Positions 25,371 to 33,814 of a stretch of 64,000 nucleotides of DNA are shown here, in pieces. The translations under genes were made by a program, and so were the position numbers. Origin of the DNA: Clostridia bacterium (GTDB lineage Bacteria > Bacillota > Clostridia > Christensenellales > Aristaeellaceae); contig JAFXZO010000023.1 of the NCBI GenBank assembly GCA_017541205.1, forward strand, positions 1-64,000, read 5' to 3'. The notes below the pieces were generated by a model. It did no database searches, was not told where the DNA came from, and was given only the letters and a program-made list of their open reading frames with translations. The stretch's first letter is position 1. Every line of letters begins with the position of its first letter.

Positions 25371-26642
25371 TTACGTCTGCGCGAAGCCGAAGGACGGAAG
25401 GGGCAGCGCGCCGGCTTTCCGCATTTTTTCCAGGGCGCTTTGCAGGGCGATCTTGCCGTGGGCGTAGGTGAGCCCGCCCTGGAGGTAAACGGCGAAGGGC
25501 TCGCGCATGGGCGCGTCCGCGGAAAGCTCGATCGACGCGCCGGAAACGAACGTGCCCGCCGCCATGATGACCTGGTCGGTATATCCGGGCATGTCCCAGG
25601 GCTCGGGCACGGCGCTGCCGTCGATGGGGGAAGCGGCCTGGATGCCCTGCACGAAGGCGATCAGGCGATCGGGCGCGCCCAATTCGATGGCCTGGATGAT
25701 ATCGGCGCGCGGCGCGTCAAAGGACGGCGTCGTTTTCATGCCGAGCAGCTCGAATACCCGCGCGGCGAGCACCGCGGTTTTGAGCGCCTGGGCGACCGTG
25801 TGCGGGGCCAGGAACAGCCCCTGATAAAAGGGCTGGTAGGACGCGGCGTAGCTGCCCACCTCGCGGCCGAGGCCCGGGGCGGTCAGGCGCGCTTCGATGC
25901 GCCCGACGGCCCGGCTTGTGCCCGCCAGATACGCGCCGGTCGGGGCCAGGCCGCCGCCGGGGTTTTTGATCAGGCTGCCCACGCATATGTCCGCGCCGAA
26001 GTGGGTGGGCTCCCGGTCGGTGATGAATTCGCCGTAGCAGTTGTCCACCATGATAAAGACGTCCGGGCGGACGGCGTGCACCCTTTCGATCATCTCTTTC
26101 ATTTCCTCGGGCCTAAGCGAAGCGCGCCAGGCATAGCCCCGGCTGCGCTGAATGAGCACGACCCGGGTGTTTTCCCGGAGCGCTTTGAGCACGCCTTCGG
26201 TATCGATACGCGTCTGCCCGTCCGCCATTTCCACCTGGGAATAGGAAACGCCCATTTCCCTGAGGTTCCCCGGCGCGTTCCCGGAAAGGCCGATCACCGT
26301 TTCCATGGTGTCGTACGGCGCGCCGGTCGCGGACAAAAGATGATCCCCGGGCAGCAAAAGCCCAAACAGGCACAGCGACAGCGCCGCCGTGCCGCAGGCG
26401 ACGGACGGGCGCACGATGGCGCTTTCCGTCCCGAACAGCCGGGCGAACACCCTTTCCAGCGCGTCCCGCCCGACGTCGTCATAGCCGTAGCCGGTGGTAG
26501 GGGAAAAATGGCGGGCGGCGATGTCCTCCGCCCGGAAGGCGGAAAGCACCCGCCGGGTATTCAGGAGCTCGTTTTCCTCCAAAGCGGAAAAAACGCTTTG
26601 GCAATCCTGCTCCGCCTGAAAAATCAATCGGCTGATGTCCAT
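25371..26642 (-). CDS. ynbB: PLP enzyme of the YnbB / 'aluminium resistance' (methionine gamma-lyase-like) family
   Basis: 423-residue fold-type I PLP protein of the Cys/Met metabolism superfamily. The PLP lysine is in GSLIKNPGGG (about residue 238), with VDNCYGEF (about 200-207) contributing the cofactor Asp, and RPSVACGTAALSL as the phosphate-binding loop. In Firmicutes the family is called aluminium resistance protein and is typically found after mutS/mutL/miaA, as here. The reaction is unproven; C-S lyase activity is predicted. Start ATG 26642, AAAGGAAAT upstream, 6 bases after miaA. Last gene of the long minus-strand run. Confidence 0.88.
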   Translation of the reverse strand: MDISRLIFQAEQDCQSVFSALEENELLNTRRVLSAFRAEDIAARHFSPTTGYGYDDVGRDALERVFARLFGTESAIVRPSVACGTAALSLCLFGLLLPGDHLLSATGAPYDTMETVIGLSGNAPGNLREMGVSYSQVEMADGQTRIDTEGVLKALRENTRVVLIQRSRGYAWRASLRPEEMKEMIERVHAVRPDVFIMVDNCYGEFITDREPTHFGADICVGSLIKNPGGGLAPTGAYLAGTSRAVGRIEARLTAPGLGREVGSYAASYQPFYQGLFLAPHTVAQALKTAVLAARVFELLGMKTTPSFDAPRADIIQAIELGAPDRLIAFVQGIQAASPIDGSAVPEPWDMPGYTDQVIMAAGTFVSGASIELSADAPMREPFAVYLQGGLTYAHGKIALQSALEKMRKAGALPLPSFGFAQT

Positions 26643-26648
26643 GAAGAT

Positions 26649-27572
26649 TTATTTCCTTTCTTTCCCGTATTCGTCCGCGATCCTTTCGGCGATGGGCGCA
26701 AGCGGCTTTCCGGGAGCATACGGGATCCATTGAACGCGCGCGTCGCGCCTGAACCAGGTCAATTGCCGCTTGGCGTAATGCCGGGTGCGCGTCTTGATGA
26801 GCGTCACGGCGTCCGGCACCGTCATTTTTCCGTCCAGCGCCAGGCGCAATTCCTTGTAGCCGAGGCCTTGCATGGACTGGGCGCTTTCGGGAACGCCCTG
26901 CTCGCGAAGGCGCTTCACTTCCTGCAATAGCCCTTCGCTCATCATTTGGTCCACGCGCCGGTTTACCCGGGCGTATAGCGCGTCCCGTTCCCATTCCAGG
27001 GCGTAGATCTGAAAATCGTAAGGGCAGTCCTCCGCGTCCGGCATTTTCTGGTTTGACAGGGGAACGCCGGTCAGCTCGAACACCTCGAGCGCGCGCACCA
27101 CGCGGCGCACGTCGTTGGGATGCAGCCGGGCGGCGGAGCGGGGATCGACCGCCTCCAAAAGCGCGTGCAGCGCGCCTGTCCCCTGCTCATCCGCCACGCG
27201 GTGGTATTTTTCGCGGATCGCTTCATCCCCGCCCACCGCACCGTAATCCATCGGCAGGGACAGGGACTGCAGATACAGGCCCGTACCGCCGACCAGCAAA
27301 GGCGTTTTTATGCGCGCCATCAGCGGGCGCGCCATTTTTTCATACTGGGACACGGAAAAGGAATCGATCGGGCTCAGAAAGCTGTGCAGATAGTGGGGAA
27401 CCAGGGCAAGCTCTTCCCTGGTCGGCTTCGCCGTGCCGATGTCCATGTCCCGATAGATCTGCATGGAATCCATGCAGAGGATCTCGCCGCCGAGCATTTG
27501 GGCGGCTTGCAGCGACAGGGCAGTTTTCCCGCTGGCCGTCGGGCCTACGATGGCGATCACGCGTTTTTTCAT
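26649..27572 (-). CDS. miaA: tRNA dimethylallyltransferase
   Basis: Transfers the dimethylallyl group to A37 of tRNAs reading UNN codons; MiaB, encoded about 12 kb upstream in the same run, then adds the methylthio group. 307 residues from the ATG at 27572, preferred over one two codons earlier because GAGGGA gives proper spacing only to the former. P-loop GPTASGKT (10-17), DSMQIYRDMDIGTAKPT, VGGTGLYLQSL, and the tRNA-binding RQLTWFRRD near the C-terminus. The Shine-Dalgarno site overlaps the mutL stop codon, indicating coupling. Confidence 0.95.
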   Translation of the reverse strand: MKKRVIAIVGPTASGKTALSLQAAQMLGGEILCMDSMQIYRDMDIGTAKPTREELALVPHYLHSFLSPIDSFSVSQYEKMARPLMARIKTPLLVGGTGLYLQSLSLPMDYGAVGGDEAIREKYHRVADEQGTGALHALLEAVDPRSAARLHPNDVRRVVRALEVFELTGVPLSNQKMPDAEDCPYDFQIYALEWERDALYARVNRRVDQMMSEGLLQEVKRLREQGVPESAQSMQGLGYKELRLALDGKMTVPDAVTLIKTRTRHYAKRQLTWFRRDARVQWIPYAPGKPLAPIAERIADEYGKERK

Positions 27573-27582
27573 CCGCATTCCC

Positions 27583-29502
27583 TCAGCTTTGGATGCGCCG
27601 GAAGCGCTTTTCCAGGTCGGCGCGGGACAATTGCACCATGAGGGGCCTTCCGTGCGGGCAGGTGGGCGTCACCTTCTGCTCGATCACGTCGCGGATCAAT
27701 TGTTTCACGCTTTCGTCGGGCAGCCTCTCCCCGCCCTTCACCGCATGCTTGCAGCTCATCTGGATCACGCGGCTGGCGCGGTCGGCGGGGGTGGCGGAAG
27801 GATTTCGGATCAGCTCGTCCAGCGCGTCTCTCAGGCATTTTTCCGCCTGGGGCTGGCCCAGGATCATGGGCACGCCGCGCATCTCGACGGTGTCGCCGCC
27901 GAAGGGGGCCAGATCGAAGCCGGCGCGCATAAGAACGTCCGCGTTTTCCTCGAAGCACGCGTATTCCGCCTTGGACAGGCGCACCGCCAGCGGGATCAGA
28001 AGCGCCTGGCTGGCCGGGGCGGAAGCGGTTTCGCGCATGAATTTTTCATACAGCAGCCTTTCGTGCACGGCGTGCTGATCGCTCAGGATGAGCAGGTTTT
28101 TGTATTCCATGACGATGTACGTATCGAACGCGACGCCCAGGATGCGGATCGACTCCTCCCCGAACGCCTGCGCCACCAGCGCGTCCTGGGTCTGCTGCGG
28201 GGCGGGCTGCTGTGTTTCGGGCGCGTTTGCCTTAGACGCCGAAGGCTTAGGCGGAAGCAGCGATAAGCCGGGGTCCTTCATGGCTTTGGGCCTGTCCGGC
28301 AGGGACGTCGGCGGCAGGGGCGCTTTTTCTTTGGGCCTTGCGGCCGGGGCGAAAACGGGAAGCGTTCCGTCCTCCGTAAACGCGGCAAGACTGCCCGTCG
28401 CCTGCACGGCCTTTGGCGCGTCCTCGGGGGGCGGCACGGGCTGGGTCACTTCGATCCTGGCGGGCGCGGGTTCCCGGCCGCCTAAAAACAGCGGCGGGAT
28501 GACGGGCGCTTCGTTGGTCTTTTGCAGTGCGTCGAATACGATGGCTTCGACCGCCTCGCGCACGCCCTTTTCATCCTGGAACCGCACCTCCCATTTGTTG
28601 GGGTGCACGTTCACATCCGCGTTTTCAAAGGGCATGGTCAGGTGCAGCACGCACATCGGGAACCGCCCGATGGTGACCCGCTGGCGGCAGGCGTTTTCGA
28701 GCGCGAGGGACAAAAGCGGGCTTTTCATCGCGCGGCCGTTGAGGAAAAAGTGCTCGTGGCTTCGGTTGCCGCGGCCCGCGTCGCCGACGCCCACGAACCC
28801 GGAAAGCAAAACGCCGTTCATGCCGCCCTCGATCTTCGTCATCAGCTTCAGGGTTTCCGTTCCGTATACGCTCATGACGGCGCTTTCCAGCCTGCCGTCC
28901 CCGGCGCTGAAATACACCATTTTCCCATCCGCCATGAAGCGGAAGGATACGGCGGGATGGGAAAGGATCAGGCGGGCGATGAGGTCGCTCACCGCGGCGG
29001 TTTCGCTCGCGGGCTTTTTTAGGAATTTGCGGCGCACCGGCGCGTTATAGAACAGCTCCTTGACCGTGAACGACGTGCCGTCCGGGCAGGCCGCGTCCTG
29101 GATCTCCAGGATATCGCCGCCCTCGTTGCGCACGAAAACGCCCGTTTCCCGGCCCTTCTGCCTCGTCTGGCAGGTGACCTTGGATACCGCGGCGATGGAC
29201 GCGAGCGCCTCGCCGCGGAAGCCCAGGGACCGAACGCCGTACAGGTCCTCGGCGGTCCTGATTTTGCTGGTGGCGTGGCGGGCAAAGGCCAGGCGGATGT
29301 CCTGGGGGGCGATCCCGCTTCCGTTATCCGATACCCGGAAGGAGGTGATCCCCCCGTCCCGGATATCCACGGTGATGGCGGTCGCGCCCGCGTCCATGCT
29401 GTTTTCCACCAGTTCCTTGATGGCCGCCGCCGGCCGCTCCACCACCTCGCCCGCCGCGATCTGGCCGATCACGTCCGGGGGCAGCTGATGAATATGCTGC
29501 AT
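27583..29502 (-). CDS. mutL: DNA mismatch repair protein MutL
   Basis: 639 residues. GHKL ATPase N-terminal half with ELVENSMDAGA, DNGSGI and RHATSKI plus GFRGEAL, then a Pro/Ala-rich linker (about 340-450). The C-terminal endonuclease domain has the metal motif DQHAVHERLLYE (from about residue 474), SCKHAVKGGE and CPHGRP. It is therefore a nicking MutL, as expected for a Firmicute without MutH. Start after AAAGGAG. It normally follows mutS directly; here four LRR-protein genes (5.4 kb) lie between them. Confidence 0.95.
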   Translation of the reverse strand: MQHIHQLPPDVIGQIAAGEVVERPAAAIKELVENSMDAGATAITVDIRDGGITSFRVSDNGSGIAPQDIRLAFARHATSKIRTAEDLYGVRSLGFRGEALASIAAVSKVTCQTRQKGRETGVFVRNEGGDILEIQDAACPDGTSFTVKELFYNAPVRRKFLKKPASETAAVSDLIARLILSHPAVSFRFMADGKMVYFSAGDGRLESAVMSVYGTETLKLMTKIEGGMNGVLLSGFVGVGDAGRGNRSHEHFFLNGRAMKSPLLSLALENACRQRVTIGRFPMCVLHLTMPFENADVNVHPNKWEVRFQDEKGVREAVEAIVFDALQKTNEAPVIPPLFLGGREPAPARIEVTQPVPPPEDAPKAVQATGSLAAFTEDGTLPVFAPAARPKEKAPLPPTSLPDRPKAMKDPGLSLLPPKPSASKANAPETQQPAPQQTQDALVAQAFGEESIRILGVAFDTYIVMEYKNLLILSDQHAVHERLLYEKFMRETASAPASQALLIPLAVRLSKAEYACFEENADVLMRAGFDLAPFGGDTVEMRGVPMILGQPQAEKCLRDALDELIRNPSATPADRASRVIQMSCKHAVKGGERLPDESVKQLIRDVIEQKVTPTCPHGRPLMVQLSRADLEKRFRRIQS

Positions 29503-29552
29503 AGCTTGCTCCTTTGATGCTGAAATCTGCGCGTGCCTCGCAGGGGAAATGC

Positions 29553-29575
29553 GCCCCGGACCTTAAACGCGGGGC
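29553..29575 (-). terminator. Weak hairpin between the last LRR gene and mutL
   Basis: GCCCCG/CGGGGC stem with an 11-base loop in the 110-base gap. On the minus strand it is followed by GCATTTCCCC, a poor U-tract, so at most a partial terminator; on the plus strand TGCTTTTCC follows. Confidence 0.3.
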
Positions 29576-29612
29576 TGCTTTTCCTGCAATAGAGAAAAAA
29601 GATGGGCAGAAA

Positions 29613-30833
29613 CTATTGGGCCTGGTATGTCAGCTTCCAATCTTTGCAGAATGCTTCTGCGTAAGAGCCTTTCTGGACATAAAAGATAAGGTTATTGCCG
29701 CAGCCGTAGAAAGCGTAGTTGCCAATGGACGTAACGCTGTCGGGGATGATCACGCTCTGCAGGCTGCTGCAGCCTTTGAAAGCGTTCCCCCCAATGGCTG
29801 TGACGCTGCCGGGAATGGCGATGCTCTGCAGGCTGCTGCACCCTCTGAACGTGCTGTCCCCGATGTAGGTGACGCTGTCTGGAATGGCAACGCTGGTCAG
29901 GCTGCTGCAGGCGTCGAAAGCGTAGCCTCCAATGGCTGCGACGCTGCCGGGAATGGCGATGCTGAGCAGGCTTGTGCAGTTAGAGAAGGCGTAGGCGCCG
30001 ATAGACGTGACGCTGCCGGGAAGGGTCACGCTGGTCAGGCTGCCGCACCCTCTGAAAGCGCTGTCTCCAATGGACGTAACGCCGTCGGGGATGGTCACGC
30101 TGATCAGACCGCTGCAGCCGGAAAACGCGCGGTTTCCGATCTCGCCGACCGGATACCCGCCCAGCGTATCGGGAATGACCACGCCGCCGCATTCTCCGTT
30201 GTATTTGGTAATCGTCGCTTTCCCCTTCCGTATGGAATAGGTGAAATCGGTTTCCGGGGAAGGAAGCGATATCGGCTGATTTTTCAGCGCTTCCACCTGT
30301 TCTTGAAGCTCCGCTTTCTCAGCGTCGGCGCGAGCTTTTTCATCTTCCAGGGCCTTCTTCATTTCCTCCAATTGCCGCCGCAGGTCTTCGTTTTCCGCGT
30401 TCGCCTGGGACAGCAGCTCCCACGGATCACAGATTTCTACGCGGCATTCGGTAAACGCGAGCCCGTCCACTTCGTTTTCGTCAATATCCCCCGCCTGCAC
30501 GACCATGATCTGAAATTCATAAACGCCGGCCGCCGCGCTCGGCAGGACGCGGAAGGAGGCGTCCACCATCTCGCCGACCGGGATGCCTTTGATGTTGGGG
30601 CTGATGATCGGCGCGTCGTTCTGCGTGTAAGGAGAGGGGATCAATTCAAACGCGCCGTGATCGTAAATGAGCCGGAGCGTCGCCCCGATCGCGAGGTTCG
30701 GGTTGTCCGTCACGGCGAACGTGAGATCCACCGTATCCCCGGGCTGGAAGGCGGGCGTATCTTCCGCGAAGGCGCACAGGGACCAAAGCAGGCACAGCGC
30801 CAAAAGCAGCGCGCAGATTCTTTTCGGGATCAT
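29613..30833 (-). CDS. Secreted cohesin-like / coiled-coil / BspA-type LRR protein (copy 4 of tandem)
   Basis: 406 residues from the ATG at 30833 (AAAGGAGA upstream); an upstream in-frame extension lies in the neighbouring gene and is rejected. Signal peptide to about residue 23, cohesin-like module about 25-135 (PGDTVDLTFAV, LIYDHGAFELIPSPY, DENEVDGLAFTE), coiled coil about 140-185, then a short beta segment (YSIRKGKATITKY). Next come seven or eight LRR_5 repeats of 23 residues (SVTIPDSVTSIGxxAFxGC) and a cap GSYAEAFCKDWKLTYQAQ. Of the four tandem genes it is the one next to mutL. Surface attachment or ligand binding is inference; no anchor is visible. Confidence 0.85.
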   Translation of the reverse strand: MIPKRICALLLALCLLWSLCAFAEDTPAFQPGDTVDLTFAVTDNPNLAIGATLRLIYDHGAFELIPSPYTQNDAPIISPNIKGIPVGEMVDASFRVLPSAAAGVYEFQIMVVQAGDIDENEVDGLAFTECRVEICDPWELLSQANAENEDLRRQLEEMKKALEDEKARADAEKAELQEQVEALKNQPISLPSPETDFTYSIRKGKATITKYNGECGGVVIPDTLGGYPVGEIGNRAFSGCSGLISVTIPDGVTSIGDSAFRGCGSLTSVTLPGSVTSIGAYAFSNCTSLLSIAIPGSVAAIGGYAFDACSSLTSVAIPDSVTYIGDSTFRGCSSLQSIAIPGSVTAIGGNAFKGCSSLQSVIIPDSVTSIGNYAFYGCGNNLIFYVQKGSYAEAFCKDWKLTYQAQ

Positions 30834-30883
30834 GAGGAAGTCTCCTTTCGGATGAAGAAAAGGGAGGAGGGAAAAGGGCCGGG

Positions 30884-32494
30884 TCACTGGATCTGATAGT
30901 TCAGGCCGTTGTTTTTGGCGTATTGCAGCGCGTAGGATTCGCCGGGGACGGAAAGAACGAGGTGCTCGCCGCACCCGGAGAACGCGGACGCGCCGATGGA
31001 GGTGACGCTGGCGGGAAGGGTGACGCTGGTGAGGCTGCCGCATTTGGAAAACGCGTTGACGCCGATGGAAACGACGCCTTCCGGCAGGGTGACGCCGGTC
31101 AGGCTGCCGCACCCGCAAAACGCGGAAACGCCGATGGAAGCGACGCTGCCGGGAATGACGACGCTGGTCAGGCCGTCGCAGCCATAAAACGCGGAAACGC
31201 CGATGGACGTGACGCCTTCCGGGATGACGACGCTGGTCACGCCGCTTTGATTGTAAAATGCGGAGGAAGAAACGCTGCCCACCGGGTATCCGTCCAGCGT
31301 ATCGGGGATGACCACGTCGCCGCCCGGTCCAACATATTGGGAAATCATCGCTTGATCGTCCGCGATATAATACTTGAAATCACTTTCCGGAGAAAATCCC
31401 CCTTGCGCCGCGCCGCCCTGAAGCCCTGCCGCGGGCAATTCGCATCTCAGGCCGTTCAGATTGCAGTATGCCTGCGCGTAGGAGCCCGCGGGGGCATAGA
31501 CGGTGAGGCCGCGGCAGCCGAAGAACGCGGACGCGCCGATGGACGTGACGCTGCGGGGCATGGTCACGCTGGACAAACGGAGGCACTGGGAAAACGCGTT
31601 GACGCCGATGGAGGCGACGCCCTCGGGAATGACGACGCTTTCCAGGCTGATGCAGCCGTAAAACGCGGAAATGTTGATCGCCGTCAAGCTGCCGGGAAGG
31701 GCGACGCTGGTCAGATCGCCGCAGCCGTAAAATGCGGAAACGCCGATCCTGGCGACGCCTTCCGGAAGGATGAGGCCGGTCAGGCCGCTTTGCTTGTAGA
31801 ATGCGGAGGGACCGATTGCATAGACCGGATACCCGCCCAGCGTATCGGGAACGGAAACCACGCCGCCCGCTCCGACGTATTGGGTGATGGTGGCGGTTCC
31901 GTCCGCGATCTCATAGATGAAATCGGCTTCCGGGGAGAAAAGCGGCTGGGCGGCGTTGCGGGCCCTTTCTTCCTCGAGCGCCCTTTGCGCTTCCTCCAGG
32001 GCCCTTTGCGCTTCCTCGAGCGCCCTTTGCGCTTCCTCCAACTGCGATCGGAGGTCTTCGTTTTCCGCGGCCAAATCAGCGTCGTGACGGACGACCTCGA
32101 CCCGGCAGGCGGAGAACGCGAGCCCGTCCACCTCGTCTTCGTTCAGGTTCGCGGCCTGCTCTACCAGGATTTCAAAATCATAGACCCCGCCCGCGGCGTC
32201 CGGCAGCACCAGGAAGGATGCCCCCACCGCTTCCCCGACCGGGATGCCGTCGAAATAGATATTGATGATCGGCGCGTCGTTCTGCACATAAGGGGAAGGG
32301 ATCAATTCAAACGCGCTGTGATCGTACATGAGCTTGAGCGCCGCCCCGATCGCAAGGTTCGGGTTGGCCGTCACGGCAAACTTGAGCTCCACCGTATCCC
32401 CGGGCTGGCAGGCGGGCATTTCTTCCGCCACCACGCAGGCAGGCAGCGAAATCAGCAGGCAAAGGAAAAACGCAAGGCACTTTCGGATTCGCAT
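30884..32494 (-). CDS. Secreted cohesin-like / coiled-coil protein with two LRR blocks (copy 3 of tandem)
   Basis: 536 residues, the longest of the four. Signal peptide (to about 23), cohesin-like module (to about 135), then a heptad stretch built from three exact EEAQRAL copies encoded by a 21-base tandem repeat. Two LRR_5 blocks follow: residues about 205-345 and about 365-536. Each is introduced by the same beta segment (FIYEIADGTATITQYVG, FKYYIADDQAMISQYVG), and the first ends in a cap GSYAQAYCNLNGLRCEL, the second in ESYALQYAKNNGLNYQIQ. The layout looks like an internal duplication or a fusion of two heads on one stalk. Gap to the next gene is 50 bases, with no terminator. Confidence 0.85.
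   Translation of the reverse strand: MRIRKCLAFFLCLLISLPACVVAEEMPACQPGDTVELKFAVTANPNLAIGAALKLMYDHSAFELIPSPYVQNDAPIINIYFDGIPVGEAVGASFLVLPDAAGGVYDFEILVEQAANLNEDEVDGLAFSACRVEVVRHDADLAAENEDLRSQLEEAQRALEEAQRALEEAQRALEEERARNAAQPLFSPEADFIYEIADGTATITQYVGAGGVVSVPDTLGGYPVYAIGPSAFYKQSGLTGLILPEGVARIGVSAFYGCGDLTSVALPGSLTAINISAFYGCISLESVVIPEGVASIGVNAFSQCLRLSSVTMPRSVTSIGASAFFGCRGLTVYAPAGSYAQAYCNLNGLRCELPAAGLQGGAAQGGFSPESDFKYYIADDQAMISQYVGPGGDVVIPDTLDGYPVGSVSSSAFYNQSGVTSVVIPEGVTSIGVSAFYGCDGLTSVVIPGSVASIGVSAFCGCGSLTGVTLPEGVVSIGVNAFSKCGSLTSVTLPASVTSIGASAFSGCGEHLVLSVPGESYALQYAKNNGLNYQIQ
31979..32041 (-). repeat. Three 21-base tandem repeats in the coiled-coil of the third LRR gene
   Basis: Units at 31979-31999, 32000-32020 and 32021-32041 differ at two or three positions and a degenerate copy precedes them. 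Each adds seven residues (EEAQRAL), one coiled-coil heptad, so copy-number change would alter stalk length without shifting frame. Confidence 0.8.
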
Positions 32495-32534
32495 GTGGCA
32501 TTTCCTCCTTTGTTGGGCAGCCGTTAGAGTCTGA

Positions 32535-33773
32535 TCATTGGTCGATCACATATTTCCATCCGTTTTCCTTGCAAACGGACAGCGCATAGGAGCCTTTGGG
32601 CACATGGACGACCATCTGCGCGCTGCATCCGTAAAATGCGGTCCACTCCAGCTCGGTCAGGCTTTTGGGCAAGGTGATTTTGCTCAGGCTGGAGCAGCCG
32701 GAAAACGCGTTGTAATGGATTTTCTGCACGCCCTCGGGAATGGTGACGGTGCTTAACCGGGTGTTGGAGAACGCGTATTTGCCGATTTCCCTGACGGTCT
32801 TTGGGATGGTGACGGTGGCCAGGCTGTCGCAGTTATAAAACGCATAATCCGCGATAATGGCGACGCCGCTTGGGATTTTGATGCTCTTTAGGCTTGAGCA
32901 GCCCCAGAAGGTCGATTCGGCGATGGTTTTGACGTTGCCGGAAAACGTGATCGACTTCATATTGGAGCAGTTATAGAAGGCAGCTTCCCCAATCGTCAGA
33001 ACGGCGTCGGAGACCTCGACGCTTTTCACGTTCCTGCAATTATAGAAAGCCTTCTTTCCGATCGCTGTGACGGTTGCGCCGTGCAGGGCGGAAGGGATCA
33101 CCACGTCGCCGCCGGAACCGATATATTTCGTGATCGTCGCTTTATTGTTCGTGATCGTGTATTCATAACTGCTTTCGCTTGGCGCGGTCGTGGGAGGCGG
33201 GGTCCCCGTTGGTACGGCCGTGGCGGCGCTTTTTTCAGCCCTAAGATCGGTACTGCTGATATCCTTTTCCGCTTCCACGGCATCCAGTTGGCGCTGGGCG
33301 TCCTCCAGGGCTTTAAGCGCTTCGGCCAATTGCCTCTCCAGCGCTTCCTTCTCGAGGTCCGCCTGGGAGGCGATTTTGACCGTGCATACGGAAAATACGA
33401 GATCGTCCCAGAAGTTTTCCTCCATATCCCCGGCCTCCGTGGCGATCACCCGGATCTCGTACAGCCCGCCCGGCGCGTCGGGAAGCACGCGGAAGGAAAC
33501 CGCGACCTGGGTGCCGACGGGGATGCCGTTGGGATCGATGGAGAGAAAGGGCGAATCATTCTGCATGGTCGAAGAAGGGATCGCTTCCAGCGCGTCATGA
33601 TCGTATTCCAATTTCAGCGCCGCGGCGATCACCAGATGCGGGTTCTCCGTGACGGTGAAAACGAGGTCGACCGTATCCCCCGGCTGGCAGGCGGGCATTT
33701 CTTCCGCCAGCGCGCAGGCGGGCAGCGCCAGGCACAGCGTCAAAACCAGCGCGCAGATTCTTTTCGGGATCAT
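32535..33773 (-). CDS. Secreted cohesin-like / coiled-coil / LRR protein (copy 2 of tandem)
   Basis: 412 residues from the ATG at 33773 with AAAGGAGACG upstream. Signal peptide IPKRICALVLTLCLALPACALA, cohesin-like module with PGDTVDLVFTVTENPH, LEYDHDALEAIPSS and an ENFWDDLVFSV end, coiled coil about 140-175, a Thr/Pro linker (about 185-205), beta segment YEYTITNNKATITKYIG, and seven LRR_5 repeats. Its repeats are more diverged than those of the other copies (NVKSVEVSDAVLTIGEAAFYNC), with Lys-rich and Asn-rich positions. Cap: GSYALSVCKENGWKYVIDQ. Confidence 0.85.
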   Translation of the reverse strand: MIPKRICALVLTLCLALPACALAEEMPACQPGDTVDLVFTVTENPHLVIAAALKLEYDHDALEAIPSSTMQNDSPFLSIDPNGIPVGTQVAVSFRVLPDAPGGLYEIRVIATEAGDMEENFWDDLVFSVCTVKIASQADLEKEALERQLAEALKALEDAQRQLDAVEAEKDISSTDLRAEKSAATAVPTGTPPPTTAPSESSYEYTITNNKATITKYIGSGGDVVIPSALHGATVTAIGKKAFYNCRNVKSVEVSDAVLTIGEAAFYNCSNMKSITFSGNVKTIAESTFWGCSSLKSIKIPSGVAIIADYAFYNCDSLATVTIPKTVREIGKYAFSNTRLSTVTIPEGVQKIHYNAFSGCSSLSKITLPKSLTELEWTAFYGCSAQMVVHVPKGSYALSVCKENGWKYVIDQ

Positions 33774-33814
33774 AGGAACGTCTCCTTTCGTATGGAAAAG
33801 GATGGGCGGGAGGG

